Virus record (IMG/VR): IMGVR_UViG_3300040759_000032
Location: 62,001-126,000 of that record
Reading direction: 5' to 3' (one strand)
From: a virus
Length of the DNA stretch: 64,000 bases
Shown here piece after piece: positions 13,457 through 22,096 of this stretch. Within the stretch, counting starts at the first letter, position 1. Every line of letters begins with the position of its first letter. A model generated the notes under the pieces. That model was not told where the DNA came from, did not search any database, and saw only the letters and a program-made list of their open reading frames with translations. Position numbers and translations under genes: made by a program.

Positions 13457-14398
13457 ATGGGTTTCCTGCTGCCCCTCATCGGATGGCCGGCGGCTGTCGC
13501 CCTGGCCGCGCTGGCCGTGTGGTCTACCTGGGATATCTTCCATGACGAGCTCTGGCGCCGCGCCGCGCAGTGGGTCACCCCGCTGCCGTTCGCGACTGCC
13601 GCCGTCGCGCTCCTGACCGCACTCGGGGCGCTCCCCGCCCTCGACGGCGCCCTCGCGTCGCTCACCCTGGCCGCGCTTACCGCGCTCGCGCTCTGGCGCG
13701 CCCCCGGCACCGCGCGCTACCTTCTGTGGTCATTCCGGAATGACCCGGCGCGCCTCGCCGCCGCCCTCCGGAATGCCGCGCCCCGCCTCGCCGCCGTGTT
13801 CCGCTCGGGCATCGCGCTGACCCGTCGCCGGGCCCCCGCCGACGATGGCCCTGTCCCTCCTGGCGCAGCCCCGGACGGGCCGGGCCCCCGCCGCGCGGTC
13901 CCCGTCCAGCGCCCGCCCGTGGACCCGGGCGACCGCCCCGCCCCGCCGGTACGCGAGGACCCGGCCCTCGGCGACCCCGGCCAGCCCGAGGACATCGCGG
14001 AGGATCTCGCCGCCTCCGGCGTGGCCGTCCCCGCCCACTGGGCCGCCCTCGCCGACCGTATCGCGGCGTTCGAGCCGGCCGACGAGGACGAGCTCCGCGA
14101 CGAGATCGCCGGGGACGCCGCCGGGGCGCTGCACGTCGCCGAGGCGATCCGGGCACGCGCCGACACCCTCCTGACCGTGACCGGCCTCGACCCGGCGTAC
14201 GTCGCCGGGCACGCCGACTTCGCCGACGAGTTCGCCGGCATGGCCCAGGCCGCCGCCCTGGTGCACCGCCGGTTCTACGTCATCTACAACGCGATCCGGG
14301 ACTTCGTCAGCGGCGGCGGGGTCCTCCCGCACCGCGCCCGCGAGTTCTTCGGAGGCGACGGGGCGGCCCCCGCCGGCGACGGCGAGGCCGCGGCCTGA
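13457..14398 (+). CDS. Multi-pass membrane protein of the conjugation region
   Basis: 313 residues from ATG at 13457. Hydrophobic helices lie near residues 1-25 and 40-80. A Pro-rich linker (about 115-165) is followed by a helical cytoplasmic domain (LAASGVAVPAHWAALADRIAAF, AGALHVAEAIRARADTLLTVTGLDPAYV). Together with the following TraB-type gene it is arranged as in actinomycete conjugative elements, where such a protein may assist DNA transfer or spread. Specific family not certain. Confidence 0.6.
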   Translation: MGFLLPLIGWPAAVALAALAVWSTWDIFHDELWRRAAQWVTPLPFATAAVALLTALGALPALDGALASLTLAALTALALWRAPGTARYLLWSFRNDPARLAAALRNAAPRLAAVFRSGIALTRRRAPADDGPVPPGAAPDGPGPRRAVPVQRPPVDPGDRPAPPVREDPALGDPGQPEDIAEDLAASGVAVPAHWAALADRIAAFEPADEDELRDEIAGDAAGALHVAEAIRARADTLLTVTGLDPAYVAGHADFADEFAGMAQAAALVHRRFYVIYNAIRDFVSGGGVLPHRAREFFGGDGAAPAGDGEAAA

Positions 14399-14436
14399 CG
14401 GCGGCCGGCCCCATTCACGCACGGGAAAGGAGCAGG

Positions 14437-16509
14437 GTGAACGAGCAGGGGCACGACCCGGCCGACCTGAGGCTGACCGCAGCCGAGCGGGCGGCCCGCG
14501 CGGTGCTGCCCGCGTCCGGGGCCGTCTGGCTCGCGGCGGAGATCCTGCACTGGGCGGGGCATCACCCCAGCGGCCTGTGGATGGGCGGGGCGACCGCTTT
14601 CGCCGCCGCGCTCTCCTTCGGCGCTTCGGCCCGCTGGGGCGTGCCGCGCCAGCTGCCCGCGTGGATCGTCATCGCCGGCGGCTGGTTCTCCGCGGCCGTC
14701 GCGGCGGGCCCCCTGTCCGGGATGCCGCACCCGCCGCTCACCATCGCCGCCGCCGGGATCGCCCTGTACGCCCGCTGGAAGGCGAACGGCCACGACGCCG
14801 TGACCTGCGCCCGCGAGTGGCGGGCCCAGCGCGCCGGCTGGCTCGGCAAGTCCCGCGAGTGGGGATTCGGCGGCACCCACCTTCTCGACTTCGAGGAGAC
14901 GCGCCTCGGCGAGCGGTACACCATCGACACCCGGGGCACCGGCAAGCGCGCGTCCGCCTTCGCCGGCAACCGGGCCCACGAGGAGTACATCGCCGAGCAG
15001 GAGGGCCTGCCCGCCGACCGGGTGCGCCTCAGCAGGACCCGCCCCGCCGGGCGCCTCACCGTCTCCATCCGCCGCGTCGACCCGTGGGGCGCCCCGGCCC
15101 TCCACCCCGCCCTGGCGGGCGACCCCGACGGCATCCTGGCCGGCCCTCGCAGCATCCGGCAGCCCGTCGTCATCGGCGAGGATCCCGAGACCGGGGACCC
15201 CCTCGGGGTGCCGCTGTGGGACGAGGAGCGCGGCGCTAAGAACGTCAACGTCGTGGGGATGAAGGGGGCTGGCAAGACGATCCTGCTGAACAACCTCAGC
15301 GAGGGGATCACCAGGGCCCCCGACGCGATCATGGTCCGGGTCAACCCGTCGATCAAGGGGGGCGCCGAGGTGAGGCGGTGGGGCGTCGCATGCCACCTGA
15401 CCGCGCTCGGCCCCAAGCAGGGCTCGCGCGCGGTGCAGGTGCTCCGAGCGGTCAACGCGATCATCGAGTACCGGGCGCAGCAGGACTCCGACACCGACAT
15501 TTTCGTCCCGTCCCCCCGGGACCCGCTGATCGTCGTCATCATCGACGAGTCGGACGCGGTCGCCTCGATCGCCGCCGCCCGCGCCGAGCTCGACAAGATC
15601 GCCACGAAAGGCCGCGAGTACGGGGTGGCCCTCGTCCGCGCCGGGCAGCGCGGGACCACGGACTACGGGTCCGCCACGACGCGGTCCCAGGACGAGGTGA
15701 TATGCCTGGGCGGCGTCAACCGCCCCGGTGAGGCCTACCACGCCGCCGGGGCCATGGGCCTGAGCATCCCCGACATGACGACCTACGGGGACGGCAAGCC
15801 GGGCGTGTGGCTCGTCATCCAGGGGGGCTCCTACCGGGCCGGGCGGACCTTCCTGCTGAAGCAGCCGCCCGACATCTACCGCATCGCCTGCGAGCGGGCG
15901 TTCGCGCAGCCGGAGCTTCCCGCCGCGTGCCGCGCGTACCTCGATGAGCGACTCAAGGGGCAGTACGACCTCCTCCTGGCCGGCGACGTGTTCGCGCAGT
16001 GGGCCCGGGAGCAGCAGGGGGTGACCGCTCCCCCGGCCTCTGCGCCGCAGCCGGCGGAGGCCGCCGAGGGGGCCGGGAGCGCGTCTTCCCCCGTGGCCAC
16101 CCTGACCGACATCAGCAACCTCGACTGGGAGCCCGACATGGACGACGAAACCCGCAGCAGGCTCGCGGACCTCGACGCGAAACTCGGCGGCGTCCGGGAC
16201 ATCATCGCGGGCACCGCCGCCCTCCCGAAGCCCCCGGAGGTCTCCCGTGAGGCACTGGCGGCGCACACGGCCGAGCGGTGGCGGCGGGTCGGCGAGGAAG
16301 CAAAACTGTCCGAAAAAGACCGTAATGTCCTAATTGAGATGCTAAAGGGGGACGGCACGACAGCCCCCGTCGTCGCCGAGAGGCTCGGGGTGACCCCCTT
16401 CATAGCTCGGGGCTACCTCCAGAAGCTCGCGGACGAGGGACTGGTCCGCCTCGACGGCAAGGGCCGCGGATCCCGCTGGCGCGCCACGGAACCAGGTGAC
16501 TCCCAGTGA
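14437..16509 (+). CDS. traB: TraB/FtsK-type DNA translocase with C-terminal winged helix
   Basis: 690 residues from GTG at 14437 after GGAAAGGAGCAGG. Two hydrophobic segments lie near residues 30-100. The motor has Walker A GMKGAGKT (274-281) and Walker B LIVVIIDESD (about 364-373), followed by GREYGVALVRAGQRGTT and a sensor-like FLLKQP segment. The C-terminus (KDRNVLIEMLKGDGTTAPVVAERLGVTPFIARGYLQKLADEGLV) is a winged helix. Streptomyces TraB proteins form hexamers that move double-stranded DNA between mycelial cells and read 8-bp repeats (clt) with this domain. A segregation role like FtsK is the alternative. Confidence 0.8.
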   Translation: MNEQGHDPADLRLTAAERAARAVLPASGAVWLAAEILHWAGHHPSGLWMGGATAFAAALSFGASARWGVPRQLPAWIVIAGGWFSAAVAAGPLSGMPHPPLTIAAAGIALYARWKANGHDAVTCAREWRAQRAGWLGKSREWGFGGTHLLDFEETRLGERYTIDTRGTGKRASAFAGNRAHEEYIAEQEGLPADRVRLSRTRPAGRLTVSIRRVDPWGAPALHPALAGDPDGILAGPRSIRQPVVIGEDPETGDPLGVPLWDEERGAKNVNVVGMKGAGKTILLNNLSEGITRAPDAIMVRVNPSIKGGAEVRRWGVACHLTALGPKQGSRAVQVLRAVNAIIEYRAQQDSDTDIFVPSPRDPLIVVIIDESDAVASIAAARAELDKIATKGREYGVALVRAGQRGTTDYGSATTRSQDEVICLGGVNRPGEAYHAAGAMGLSIPDMTTYGDGKPGVWLVIQGGSYRAGRTFLLKQPPDIYRIACERAFAQPELPAACRAYLDERLKGQYDLLLAGDVFAQWAREQQGVTAPPASAPQPAEAAEGAGSASSPVATLTDISNLDWEPDMDDETRSRLADLDAKLGGVRDIIAGTAALPKPPEVSREALAAHTAERWRRVGEEAKLSEKDRNVLIEMLKGDGTTAPVVAERLGVTPFIARGYLQKLADEGLVRLDGKGRGSRWRATEPGDSQ

Positions 16510-16582
16510 CCGCCGCGAGCTCGCCGGCGAACGTGAGGAACGTCAGGGCCGGCCGGCCGCCTCGTCTCGCATACGCGCGCGT

Positions 16583-16640
16583 GGAAACGTTTGATCTAAC
16601 GTTCCGGCTAACGTTTCCGGGCCCCCGCGCCTCACGTTTC
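16583..16640. repeat. AACGTT-centred repeat cluster
   Basis: Between traB and the next gene, GGAAACGTTTGA, TAACGTTCCGG, TAACGTTTCCGG and CACGTTTCC follow each other within 60 bases. They form both direct and inverted copies of GGAAACGTTA-like units. The position 30-90 bases upstream of the next start suggests an operator or another protein-binding array. Confidence 0.5.
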
Positions 16641-16672
16641 CCCGTCACCGTCAGTGAGCGGGGGAGGGGTTG

Positions 16673-17266
16673 ATGATCACCTGGGCTGATGCGGCCAGCC
16701 AGCTCGCCGAGGACATCCGCGAGCCCGGCTTCGACATCGCCGCCCTCGTCGCCTCCGCCTGGCGCGCCCGCGTCGACCCGTACGCCACCCGCAGCCTCAT
16801 TTCCGCAGCTCACATCCTCGCAGGCCCCGAGGTCATGCGCCGCCTGTGGGACCAGGCTGAACCCTGCCCGAGCGACGGCGCGCTGCTCGAGGCCGCGGAA
16901 GGGCTCGAGGCGCAGGTCGCCCACATGCTCCGCCACGCGATCGGCATGGCCGCCGACTGCGAGAGCACCCGGGACCGGGCCGCAGGCGACTACCGCGCCG
17001 CAGTCGCCCGCGCGCAGGCCCCGGCGGAGGGGAACAGGGCAGATCCCGCCCTGGCGCAGGTCATGCAGGCGGCACGCGCGGCGGTCGCCGGCTGCGAGGC
17101 GGCCCTCGACATCCTCGAAGCCGTCCAGGCGCAGCTCAAACAGGCCCTCGACTCGCTCCGCCAGGCCCCCGCCGAGCTTGCCGACACCTACGAGGCGGCC
17201 TACGACCTGCTGCGAGGCGGCGGGAGCCTGCCCCGCTCCGGCCACTTCCTGACCGGCGCGGCGTGA
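16673..17266 (+). CDS. Hypothetical helical protein, 197 aa
   Basis: ATG at 16673 with GGGGGAGGGG 3-10 bases upstream. The sequence is almost all alpha-helical and Ala-rich, with a coiled-coil-like stretch from residue 90 on (AQVMQAARAAVAGCEAALDILEAVQAQLKQALDSLRQAPAELA in part). Followed by a strong hairpin. Function unknown. Confidence 0.65.
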   Translation: MITWADAASQLAEDIREPGFDIAALVASAWRARVDPYATRSLISAAHILAGPEVMRRLWDQAEPCPSDGALLEAAEGLEAQVAHMLRHAIGMAADCESTRDRAAGDYRAAVARAQAPAEGNRADPALAQVMQAARAAVAGCEAALDILEAVQAQLKQALDSLRQAPAELADTYEAAYDLLRGGGSLPRSGHFLTGAA

Positions 17267-17280
17267 ACCCCCCCTGAGAC

Positions 17281-17318
17281 GTGACCGCCCGGCTAATGCG
17301 GCCCGGCCGGGCGGTCAC
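17281..17318 (+). terminator. Strong hairpin terminator
   Basis: A perfect 13-bp stem (17281-17293 with 17306-17318, GTGACCGCCCGGC arm) with a 12-base loop begins 14 bases after the previous stop. Confidence 0.65.
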
Positions 17319-17378
17319 CCCGAAACCCCTGAAACGATCTTGGAGGCAGGCGACGATGGACGGTATGGGTGGATCCTC

Positions 17379-18125
17379 ATGATCAGCAAAGGCGAACCCC
17401 GGACCGCGCTGTACCGCTTCTACGGCACGGACGAGACGCTGCTCTACGTCGGGATCACGGATGATCCATGGCGCAGGTGGCGCGAGCACGTCCAGACTCA
17501 GCCGTGGTATCCGCTGGTCAAGCATCAGGCCATCACCTGGTACGAGGACAGGCTGGCCGCCGAGATCGCGGAGCGGGTGGCGATCCGTCGCGAACGACCG
17601 CGCTTCAATATCGCGGGGGCAGTCCGCCCTGTCGCGGTCGAGCTTCCCGCAGAGCTTGTGCTGCACCCGCCAGCCGTGCTGGAGGTTCCCGCAAAGCCCG
17701 CTTCCTGGTCTCAGCCCGAATCCCGGCCGGATCCGCCGCCCGAGGTTCGGCCTAGATTGCGCCCGGAACCTGCCCCTGAGCCAGAGCCTGAAGGGGAGCC
17801 GACCGCGCTCCCTGAGCCAAAGGTTGCCCCGGCGCCGCTCATGATCCCGGGGACGGCGCCTGCGGGCTGGCAGGCGGACCCGCTGCTGAACACCAGGCGG
17901 GGTCGCCGGATTCTGATGACCGTCATGGTTTGCGTCGTATGGGCGTTCCTGCCGTCATTCCCAGGCATGCCGTTCAGCTGGCGCAGCCCCTGGATGGAAG
18001 GGCTCGTCATCAGCACCATCATCCCGGTGCTCGTGATTCTGGTAATCGCGTTCGCGCCCAAGCTCCACAGGCTCGGGCGGTGGCTCGACGCCAGCTTCGG
18101 ACCCCCGAGGGAGTTCTGCGAATGA
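17379..18125 (+). CDS. GIY-YIG-like domain protein with membrane segments
   Basis: 248 residues from ATG at 17379. The N-terminal 75 residues (ALYRFYGTDETLLYVGITDDPWRRWREH, then YEDRLAAEIAERVAIRRERPRFNIA) match the GIY-YIG nuclease fold with YRFY/YVG replacing GIY/YIG. A Pro/Glu-rich linker follows, then two hydrophobic helices near the C-terminus (MTVMVCVVWAFLPSF and VISTIIPVLVILVIAFA). Similar proteins occur beside DUF2637 genes in actinomycetes. An 8-codon frame (17356-17382) with GGAGG upstream overlaps this ATG and may couple its translation. Confidence 0.65.
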   Translation: MISKGEPRTALYRFYGTDETLLYVGITDDPWRRWREHVQTQPWYPLVKHQAITWYEDRLAAEIAERVAIRRERPRFNIAGAVRPVAVELPAELVLHPPAVLEVPAKPASWSQPESRPDPPPEVRPRLRPEPAPEPEPEGEPTALPEPKVAPAPLMIPGTAPAGWQADPLLNTRRGRRILMTVMVCVVWAFLPSFPGMPFSWRSPWMEGLVISTIIPVLVILVIAFAPKLHRLGRWLDASFGPPREFCE

Positions 18126-19219
18126 CCGCGCCCAAGCTCTCCGGCGGGCAGCGGTGGCTGGCTGTCGGCGTGGTCACGCTCGGCCTCGCGCTCACCCCGA
18201 TCGCGTTCGGGGTCATGTACGTCACCGTCACGGACCTCCTGCGGGCCTCGTTCGGCACCCTCGCGTGGACGGTGCCGGTCGGCACGGAGGTCGGCTTCCT
18301 CGGCCTGTTCCTCGCGGACCTGCTGCTGGAGTGGATACACAAGCCGCTGCGCTGGCTGCACGCCGCGCCCTACGTCCTGGCGGCCGTGTCCCTGTGCCTG
18401 AACGCCCTCGCCGCGCGGGGCTCTCTCGCGGCCACGCTCGGGCACGCCGTGCTGCCCCTGGTGTTCTTCGGGTACCTGCTCGCCGCGAAGGCCGTCGTCC
18501 GCCGCCTCGTCGCCGACGACGACGCGCGCAGGCACGAGGTCGCGCTGGCCGACGCGCGAGCGCACGCCCACGACATTCTCCGGTCGGCCTTCGGTGTCTT
18601 CTGGCGACTCCACGCCCCGGTGCTGCTGCGCCGCCAGTTGCGCTCCGGACGCCTCCCGGCGAAAGTCCTGGAGGCCATCGAGAGCGGCGCGAGGTTCGGC
18701 GGGGCGACCGTCTGGGAGCCTGCCGTGGAGGCGTGGATCACGACGGCCGTGGTGCTCCCGGAGAGGTTCGCCGGAGTGCTCGCGGCAGCCCGCGCGGAGG
18801 CATCCCAGAGCGCCCCCGCGAGTGTCATCCGGAGCGCCCTGGAGGTTGCCCCTGGAGGCATTGGGAGCGACCCCGGCGGAGTGCCGGCGGATGCCTCCGG
18901 AACCGCTCCGGGGAGTGTCCCGCAGAGCGCTCCCGCGGCGCGCGGCGTCACTTCGGGGCGCGCCTCGGGAGGTACCTCCGGGAGGCATGCGCGACTGGTC
19001 CCGTCGAAGGCGACGAACGAGGAGCTGGCCGATCTCGTGGTGCCCCTGCTGGCCAAGGGCGCGGTGTCGAAGTACCGCGTGATCGAGGTCGTGCGGGAGG
19101 CGGCAGGCGGCAAGGGGAAGCCGAGCATCGGCGACGAGCGGGCCGGCGCGGTGCTCTCGCTGGCGCACGAGCGGGCCGGGGCTACGGTGCTCCAGCTCGA
19201 CTCCCGGAAGCACGCGTAA
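18122..19219 (+). CDS. DUF2637 (SpdB-like) membrane protein
   Basis: 365 residues from ATG at 18122, overlapping the upstream TGA. Four hydrophobic segments in the first 130 residues (RWLAVGVVTLGLALTPIAFGV, VGFLGLFLADLLLEW, APYVLAAVSLCLNALAA, AVLPLVFFGYLLAAK) fit DUF2637. A charged helical region follows, then a repetitive Ser/Ala/Gly/Pro linker (about 220-300) and a C-terminal HTH-like domain (ATNEELADLVVPLLAKGAVSKYRVIEVV). DUF2637 proteins accompany TraB in actinomycete plasmids and integrative elements and are linked to intramycelial spread. Confidence 0.75.
   Translation: MTAPKLSGGQRWLAVGVVTLGLALTPIAFGVMYVTVTDLLRASFGTLAWTVPVGTEVGFLGLFLADLLLEWIHKPLRWLHAAPYVLAAVSLCLNALAARGSLAATLGHAVLPLVFFGYLLAAKAVVRRLVADDDARRHEVALADARAHAHDILRSAFGVFWRLHAPVLLRRQLRSGRLPAKVLEAIESGARFGGATVWEPAVEAWITTAVVLPERFAGVLAAARAEASQSAPASVIRSALEVAPGGIGSDPGGVPADASGTAPGSVPQSAPAARGVTSGRASGGTSGRHARLVPSKATNEELADLVVPLLAKGAVSKYRVIEVVREAAGGKGKPSIGDERAGAVLSLAHERAGATVLQLDSRKHA
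18796..18988. repeat. 8-bp repeat cluster GGAGGCAT (candidate clt-like site)
   Basis: GGAGGCAT occurs at 18796, 18854 and 18981 on the plus strand and at 18891-18898 on the minus strand, with several GGAGTGYY variants between. The cluster lies in the linker-coding part of the DUF2637 gene. Streptomyces TraB proteins recognise clustered 8-bp repeats, so this is a candidate transfer locus. The function is inferred. Confidence 0.4.
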
Positions 19220-19249
19220 CCAATGCCCCACCTACGAACGGAGACCGGA

Positions 19250-19390
19250 ATGCTGTTCAACGTCATCGGCAGCGTCATCGTCGGCCTGATTGTCATCGCC
19301 TCGGTGTGGGCGTGCTGCAGCGCGAGCCTGACCGTTCCGCCGAAGGATCTCGCGCGCCGCTGGCGCGCGGAGACCCGCGGCCGACGCTAA
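19250..19390 (+). CDS. Small single-pass membrane protein, 46 aa
   Basis: ATG at 19250 with CGGAGACCGG just upstream. A hydrophobic stretch (LFNVIGSVIVGLIVIASVWAC) is followed by a basic tail (KDLARRWRAETRGRR). Last gene of the rightward conjugation block, followed by a strong terminator. Confidence 0.6.
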   Translation: MLFNVIGSVIVGLIVIASVWACCSASLTVPPKDLARRWRAETRGRR

Positions 19391-19462
19391 CGGGGAGCTC
19401 GCCCCCCGGTACTTTTTCCACGTCCTGAACTAACGTCTGGGCCTCGAGCGGGCCGCACGGCA

Positions 19463-19497
19463 GAGAGGCTCCCGTCATCACCTGACGGGAGCCTCTC
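19463..19497. terminator. Bidirectional hairpin terminator
   Basis: A perfect 15-bp stem (19463-19477 with 19483-19497, GAGAGGCTCCCGTCA arm) and a 5-base loop between convergent genes. Confidence 0.8.
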
Positions 19498-19508
19498 GCG
19501 ATCCGCGC

Positions 19509-19778
19509 TCAGTCCTCCCAGGAGAGCCTGTGCTTGTCCTCGCCTCCGCACCGCACCGCGGCGGCCCGGTCCGCAGGCGTCAGCATCATCTGGTTCTCCT
19601 GCGGCGCGAGGTTGATCTCGCCCGCCTGGTACATCCCGACCAGGGTCCGGTCGAGGTCGGCGACCCGCCCGCCGAGGGCCTCGCGCAGGAGACGGATGCT
19701 GACGAACTCGCCGGGCCTCGGGGCGAGGCCCTCATAGGCCTCTGCGATCGCGCCCTGGTCGATGGCGTCCGCGCTCAT
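19509..19778 (-). CDS. Hypothetical protein, 89 aa, with winged-helix-like core
   Basis: ATG at 19778 overlaps the upstream TGA. The sequence FVSIRLLREALGGRVADLDRTLVGMYQAGEINLAPQENQMMLTPADRAAAV resembles a small winged-helix or FtsK-gamma-like fold that tests chromosome or DNA signals. Known family not certain. Confidence 0.6.
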   Translation of the reverse strand: MSADAIDQGAIAEAYEGLAPRPGEFVSIRLLREALGGRVADLDRTLVGMYQAGEINLAPQENQMMLTPADRAAAVRCGGEDKHRLSWED

Positions 19779-19936
19779 CGCGCGGCCGGCGTGATGACGA
19801 CGCCGGGGGCGTCGGCGCGGAGCTCGAGCATGTGCTCGTTGCCGTTGCCGTAGGCGGCGAACACCGGGCCGCCGTCGCGCGCCTGCATGACGGTGGCCTC
19901 GATGGTGATGGTGACCTTGGTTCCCGGCTGGATCAT
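19775..19936 (-). CDS. Small beta-rich protein, 53 aa
   Basis: ATG at 19936 is preceded by GAGGAGAGGGA, so the longer frame to 20059 was rejected. The protein (KVTITIEATVMQARDGGPVFAAYGNGN) is beta-rich and soluble. Co-translated with the 19509 gene. Confidence 0.65.
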   Translation of the reverse strand: MIQPGTKVTITIEATVMQARDGGPVFAAYGNGNEHMLELRADAPGVVITPAAR

Positions 19937-19989
19937 TTCCCTCTCCTCAGGTTGCGTTGCTTTGCGCAGGCGGCCCCGACTTCGCCTCG

Positions 19990-20382
19990 TCAGGCGGCCT
20001 TCACGATCGTGCGGCGGGAGGCGATGGCCAGGACCCGGGCGGCGAGCTCGTGGTAGCACTTCCGGTCCTTCGCCCCGGCCGGGCAGGTGCAGCTGTGCCC
20101 GTCGGTGGCGTAGGTCGCGTCGCCCTTGCTGGACACGGCCTCGAACAGGCCGGGCGCCTGGGCGACGATCCCGCCGTCGCGGATGAGCTCGTCGGCCTTG
20201 GCGGCCTGCTCGGGGGTGAAGTCCGCGCGGGCCTCGTCAAGCTGGGCCTGGCGGATCTTCCGCAGGCAGACCGGGCCGTACCCTGCGGCGACCGACTTGG
20301 CGCTGGTCAGCTTCCGGCCGCAGCCAGGGCGGAGGCAGCGGTGCTCGGGGGCGGGGGTCTGGGTGCTCGCGGCGTTGCTCAT
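19990..20382 (-). CDS. SWIM zinc-finger protein
   Basis: 130 residues from ATG at 20382. The C-terminus carries a SWIM motif (CTCPAGAKDRKCYHELA: CxCx8CxH). The N-terminus has a second Cys set (HRCLRPGCGRKL, GYGPVCLRKI). SWIM domains bind DNA or proteins. The gene is divergent from 20456 across a short promoter region with a palindrome. Confidence 0.75.
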   Translation of the reverse strand: MSNAASTQTPAPEHRCLRPGCGRKLTSAKSVAAGYGPVCLRKIRQAQLDEARADFTPEQAAKADELIRDGGIVAQAPGLFEAVSSKGDATYATDGHSCTCPAGAKDRKCYHELAARVLAIASRRTIVKAA

Positions 20383-20393
20383 GAGTAAGACTA

Positions 20394-20409
20394 TACACAT
20401 ACTTGTGTA
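20394..20409. promoter_or_regulatory. Palindrome TACACATACTTGTGTA in a divergent promoter
   Basis: A 6-bp inverted repeat with a 4-base centre lies in the AT-richer gap between the SWIM gene and the 20456 gene. On the plus strand TATCCT (20445-20450) lies 6 bases before the ATG at 20456, consistent with a leaderless transcript. Confidence 0.45.
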
Positions 20410-20455
20410 GGTACGCAACTAGGTTTGCCTACAGAGACAGGTGTATCCTGAATCC

Positions 20456-20689
20456 ATGGACACCGACGACCTCATCGCTGCCGAGCTGCGCGACTCGCAA
20501 GCCGCCGTGCTCACCATCGACCCGATCCGGCGCCGACGGCAGGCAGCCGTCATGGCCGCGCTGGACGCCCACTGGACGAAGTACCGCATCGCAGCCGAGC
20601 TCGGCGTCGCCGCACCCACAGTCGACTCGATCATCGAGACGGTCCGCAGGGAGCGCGACAAGGCCGCCCGCAAGGACGGCGCCGGGTAA
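20456..20689 (+). CDS. Small HTH protein, 77 aa
   Basis: ATG at 20456 (an in-frame GTG lies at 20441). The core AALDAHWTKYRIAAELGVAAPTVDSIIETVRRERDKAAR is an HTH of the resolvase/sigma-region-4 type. The first 25 residues are a helical dimerisation-like segment. Likely leaderless. Probably a regulator. Confidence 0.7.
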   Translation: MDTDDLIAAELRDSQAAVLTIDPIRRRRQAAVMAALDAHWTKYRIAAELGVAAPTVDSIIETVRRERDKAARKDGAG

Positions 20690-20705
20690 GGCGTTGCGGC
20701 GTTCG

Positions 20706-20727
20706 GTAGTCGCGCACGGTCGACTAC
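20706..20727. terminator. Hairpin after the 20456 gene
   Basis: GTAGTCG (20706-20712) pairs with CGACTAC (20721-20727) across an 8-base loop, 17 bases after the previous stop. Confidence 0.4.
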
Positions 20728-20815
20728 TCCGGATATACGCCCGCCAATCACCCCAGCCAGCACGCCCCGCGTGTCCCGGTCGCACCATCCGCGCCCGTGC
20801 GTGATCATTTGCACC

Positions 20816-22096
20816 ATGGGACGCTGGTCAATCTCCTTCCGCTCATCCGACTTCAACGGCGACGACCGGCACTCCCGCGCGAAACGGGGCCGCCAGCAGG
20901 CCCCCGACCTCACCCCGCAGGCGAGCGGCGAGGGTCAGCGCGAGTGCCCCCGCGGAGCCTTGTGCGCCTCCTCGACCCGAGACGCCGAGGGAACATGGCA
21001 CCCGCTCCTCATCAACGGCGCGTTCTGCCCCGCCGACGAGTCCGCCATAGCCAACGCCCTCCCCGGCCTCCCTCGCAGCTACTTCCTCCTCGCCGCGAGG
21101 ATCGGCGACCCCGTCCGCTCCGGCCGCGGCGTCCGCCGCCCGCCGGGCTCCCGGGTCCTGATCGACGCCGAGGCCGACGCCCTCCTCCGCACCTCCGCCG
21201 CCGTGCTCATGGGGTGGGCGTCGCGCGTCCGCCACGTCCCCGGCCTGCAGCTCTCGCCGAACCGGCACCTCCCGGACAAGCCCGAGGGGGTCCGGGACAA
21301 CTGCGGGGTCCTCGCGAGGCACGTCACGCAGATGCTCGCCCTCCCGCCGGGCCCGGTGACCCGCACCTGGACCTGGCGGCCCGGCTGGGGCAACGGCCGC
21401 CCCGCCGCCGTCCCGTGCCTGCGCTGCGGGCTGCCCGTCTCGCCGTCACCGTCGGGGAGGCGCTGGTGGCCCGCCGTCTGCGCGCACACCCTCTCCGTCG
21501 TCGCGGCGTACGCGGAGGGCGAGGACGGGGCGATGATCCCGGCAGCATGGGCCTGCGCCGCCTGCTCGAAGCGCCTGCCCCCGGAGCGCGGCCCCGCCCC
21601 GCGCTGCGACCACCAGGCGGCGGCCCCTGCGGCATGGCGCCCCGCCGACGACTACGCCGAGGTCGAGGAGGAGATCGGCCACCTCGAGATCGTCCACGCA
21701 GGGGACGGCTGGGCGACCGTCGTGACCGAGCTGTCCGGCGTCGACGCCGGCCTGGACGTCCTCGACCTCGCGGCGAGGTTCAGGAAGTCGCTCGCGGAGT
21801 CCCCGGCGCGCCCCGAGCCCCTGCACGGCATCCCCTGCCGGAACTGCCCGAAGATGTCGGCCCTCGTCCGCGCCGAACCGCCGTCGGACCCGTCATCGAA
21901 GGCGATGCACTCCCGCTGCACCGAGTGCGGCGACGTGATGGACAAGGACGAGTACGACGACTGGGTGCGCCAGTGGAACGCCTACGCCAAGGGCGGCGGG
22001 AAGCCCCCGACGTGCAGGCTCTGCGAGCTCGACCGATGCCGGGAGTGCTCTTGGCGGGCGTGCGGGTGCGCCAAACCCGCCCACCGGGCGGCCTGA
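20816..22096 (+). CDS. Large Cys-rich protein of unknown function
   Basis: 426 residues from ATG at 20816. It contains many zinc-ligand patterns: CLRCGLP, CAACSKRL, CRNCPKM, CTECGDV, and a C-terminal CRLCELDRCRECSWRACGC. An N-terminal part has CPRGALC and conserved LLINGAFCPADE and LSPNRHLPDKPEGVRDNCGV segments. Similar Cys-rich proteins occur in actinophage accessory regions. No catalytic motif is evident. Confidence 0.65.
   Translation: MGRWSISFRSSDFNGDDRHSRAKRGRQQAPDLTPQASGEGQRECPRGALCASSTRDAEGTWHPLLINGAFCPADESAIANALPGLPRSYFLLAARIGDPVRSGRGVRRPPGSRVLIDAEADALLRTSAAVLMGWASRVRHVPGLQLSPNRHLPDKPEGVRDNCGVLARHVTQMLALPPGPVTRTWTWRPGWGNGRPAAVPCLRCGLPVSPSPSGRRWWPAVCAHTLSVVAAYAEGEDGAMIPAAWACAACSKRLPPERGPAPRCDHQAAAPAAWRPADDYAEVEEEIGHLEIVHAGDGWATVVTELSGVDAGLDVLDLAARFRKSLAESPARPEPLHGIPCRNCPKMSALVRAEPPSDPSSKAMHSRCTECGDVMDKDEYDDWVRQWNAYAKGGGKPPTCRLCELDRCRECSWRACGCAKPAHRAA

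Noticed and set aside
14284-16266. 660-aa minus-strand frame opposite traB
   Set aside because: Shadow of the translocase gene; composition typical of antisense frames.
17340-17378. TTG at 17340 as start of the GIY-YIG-like gene
   Set aside because: The added 13 residues do not extend the domain and overlap a ribosome site better placed for the 8-codon leader; ATG at 17379 is favoured.
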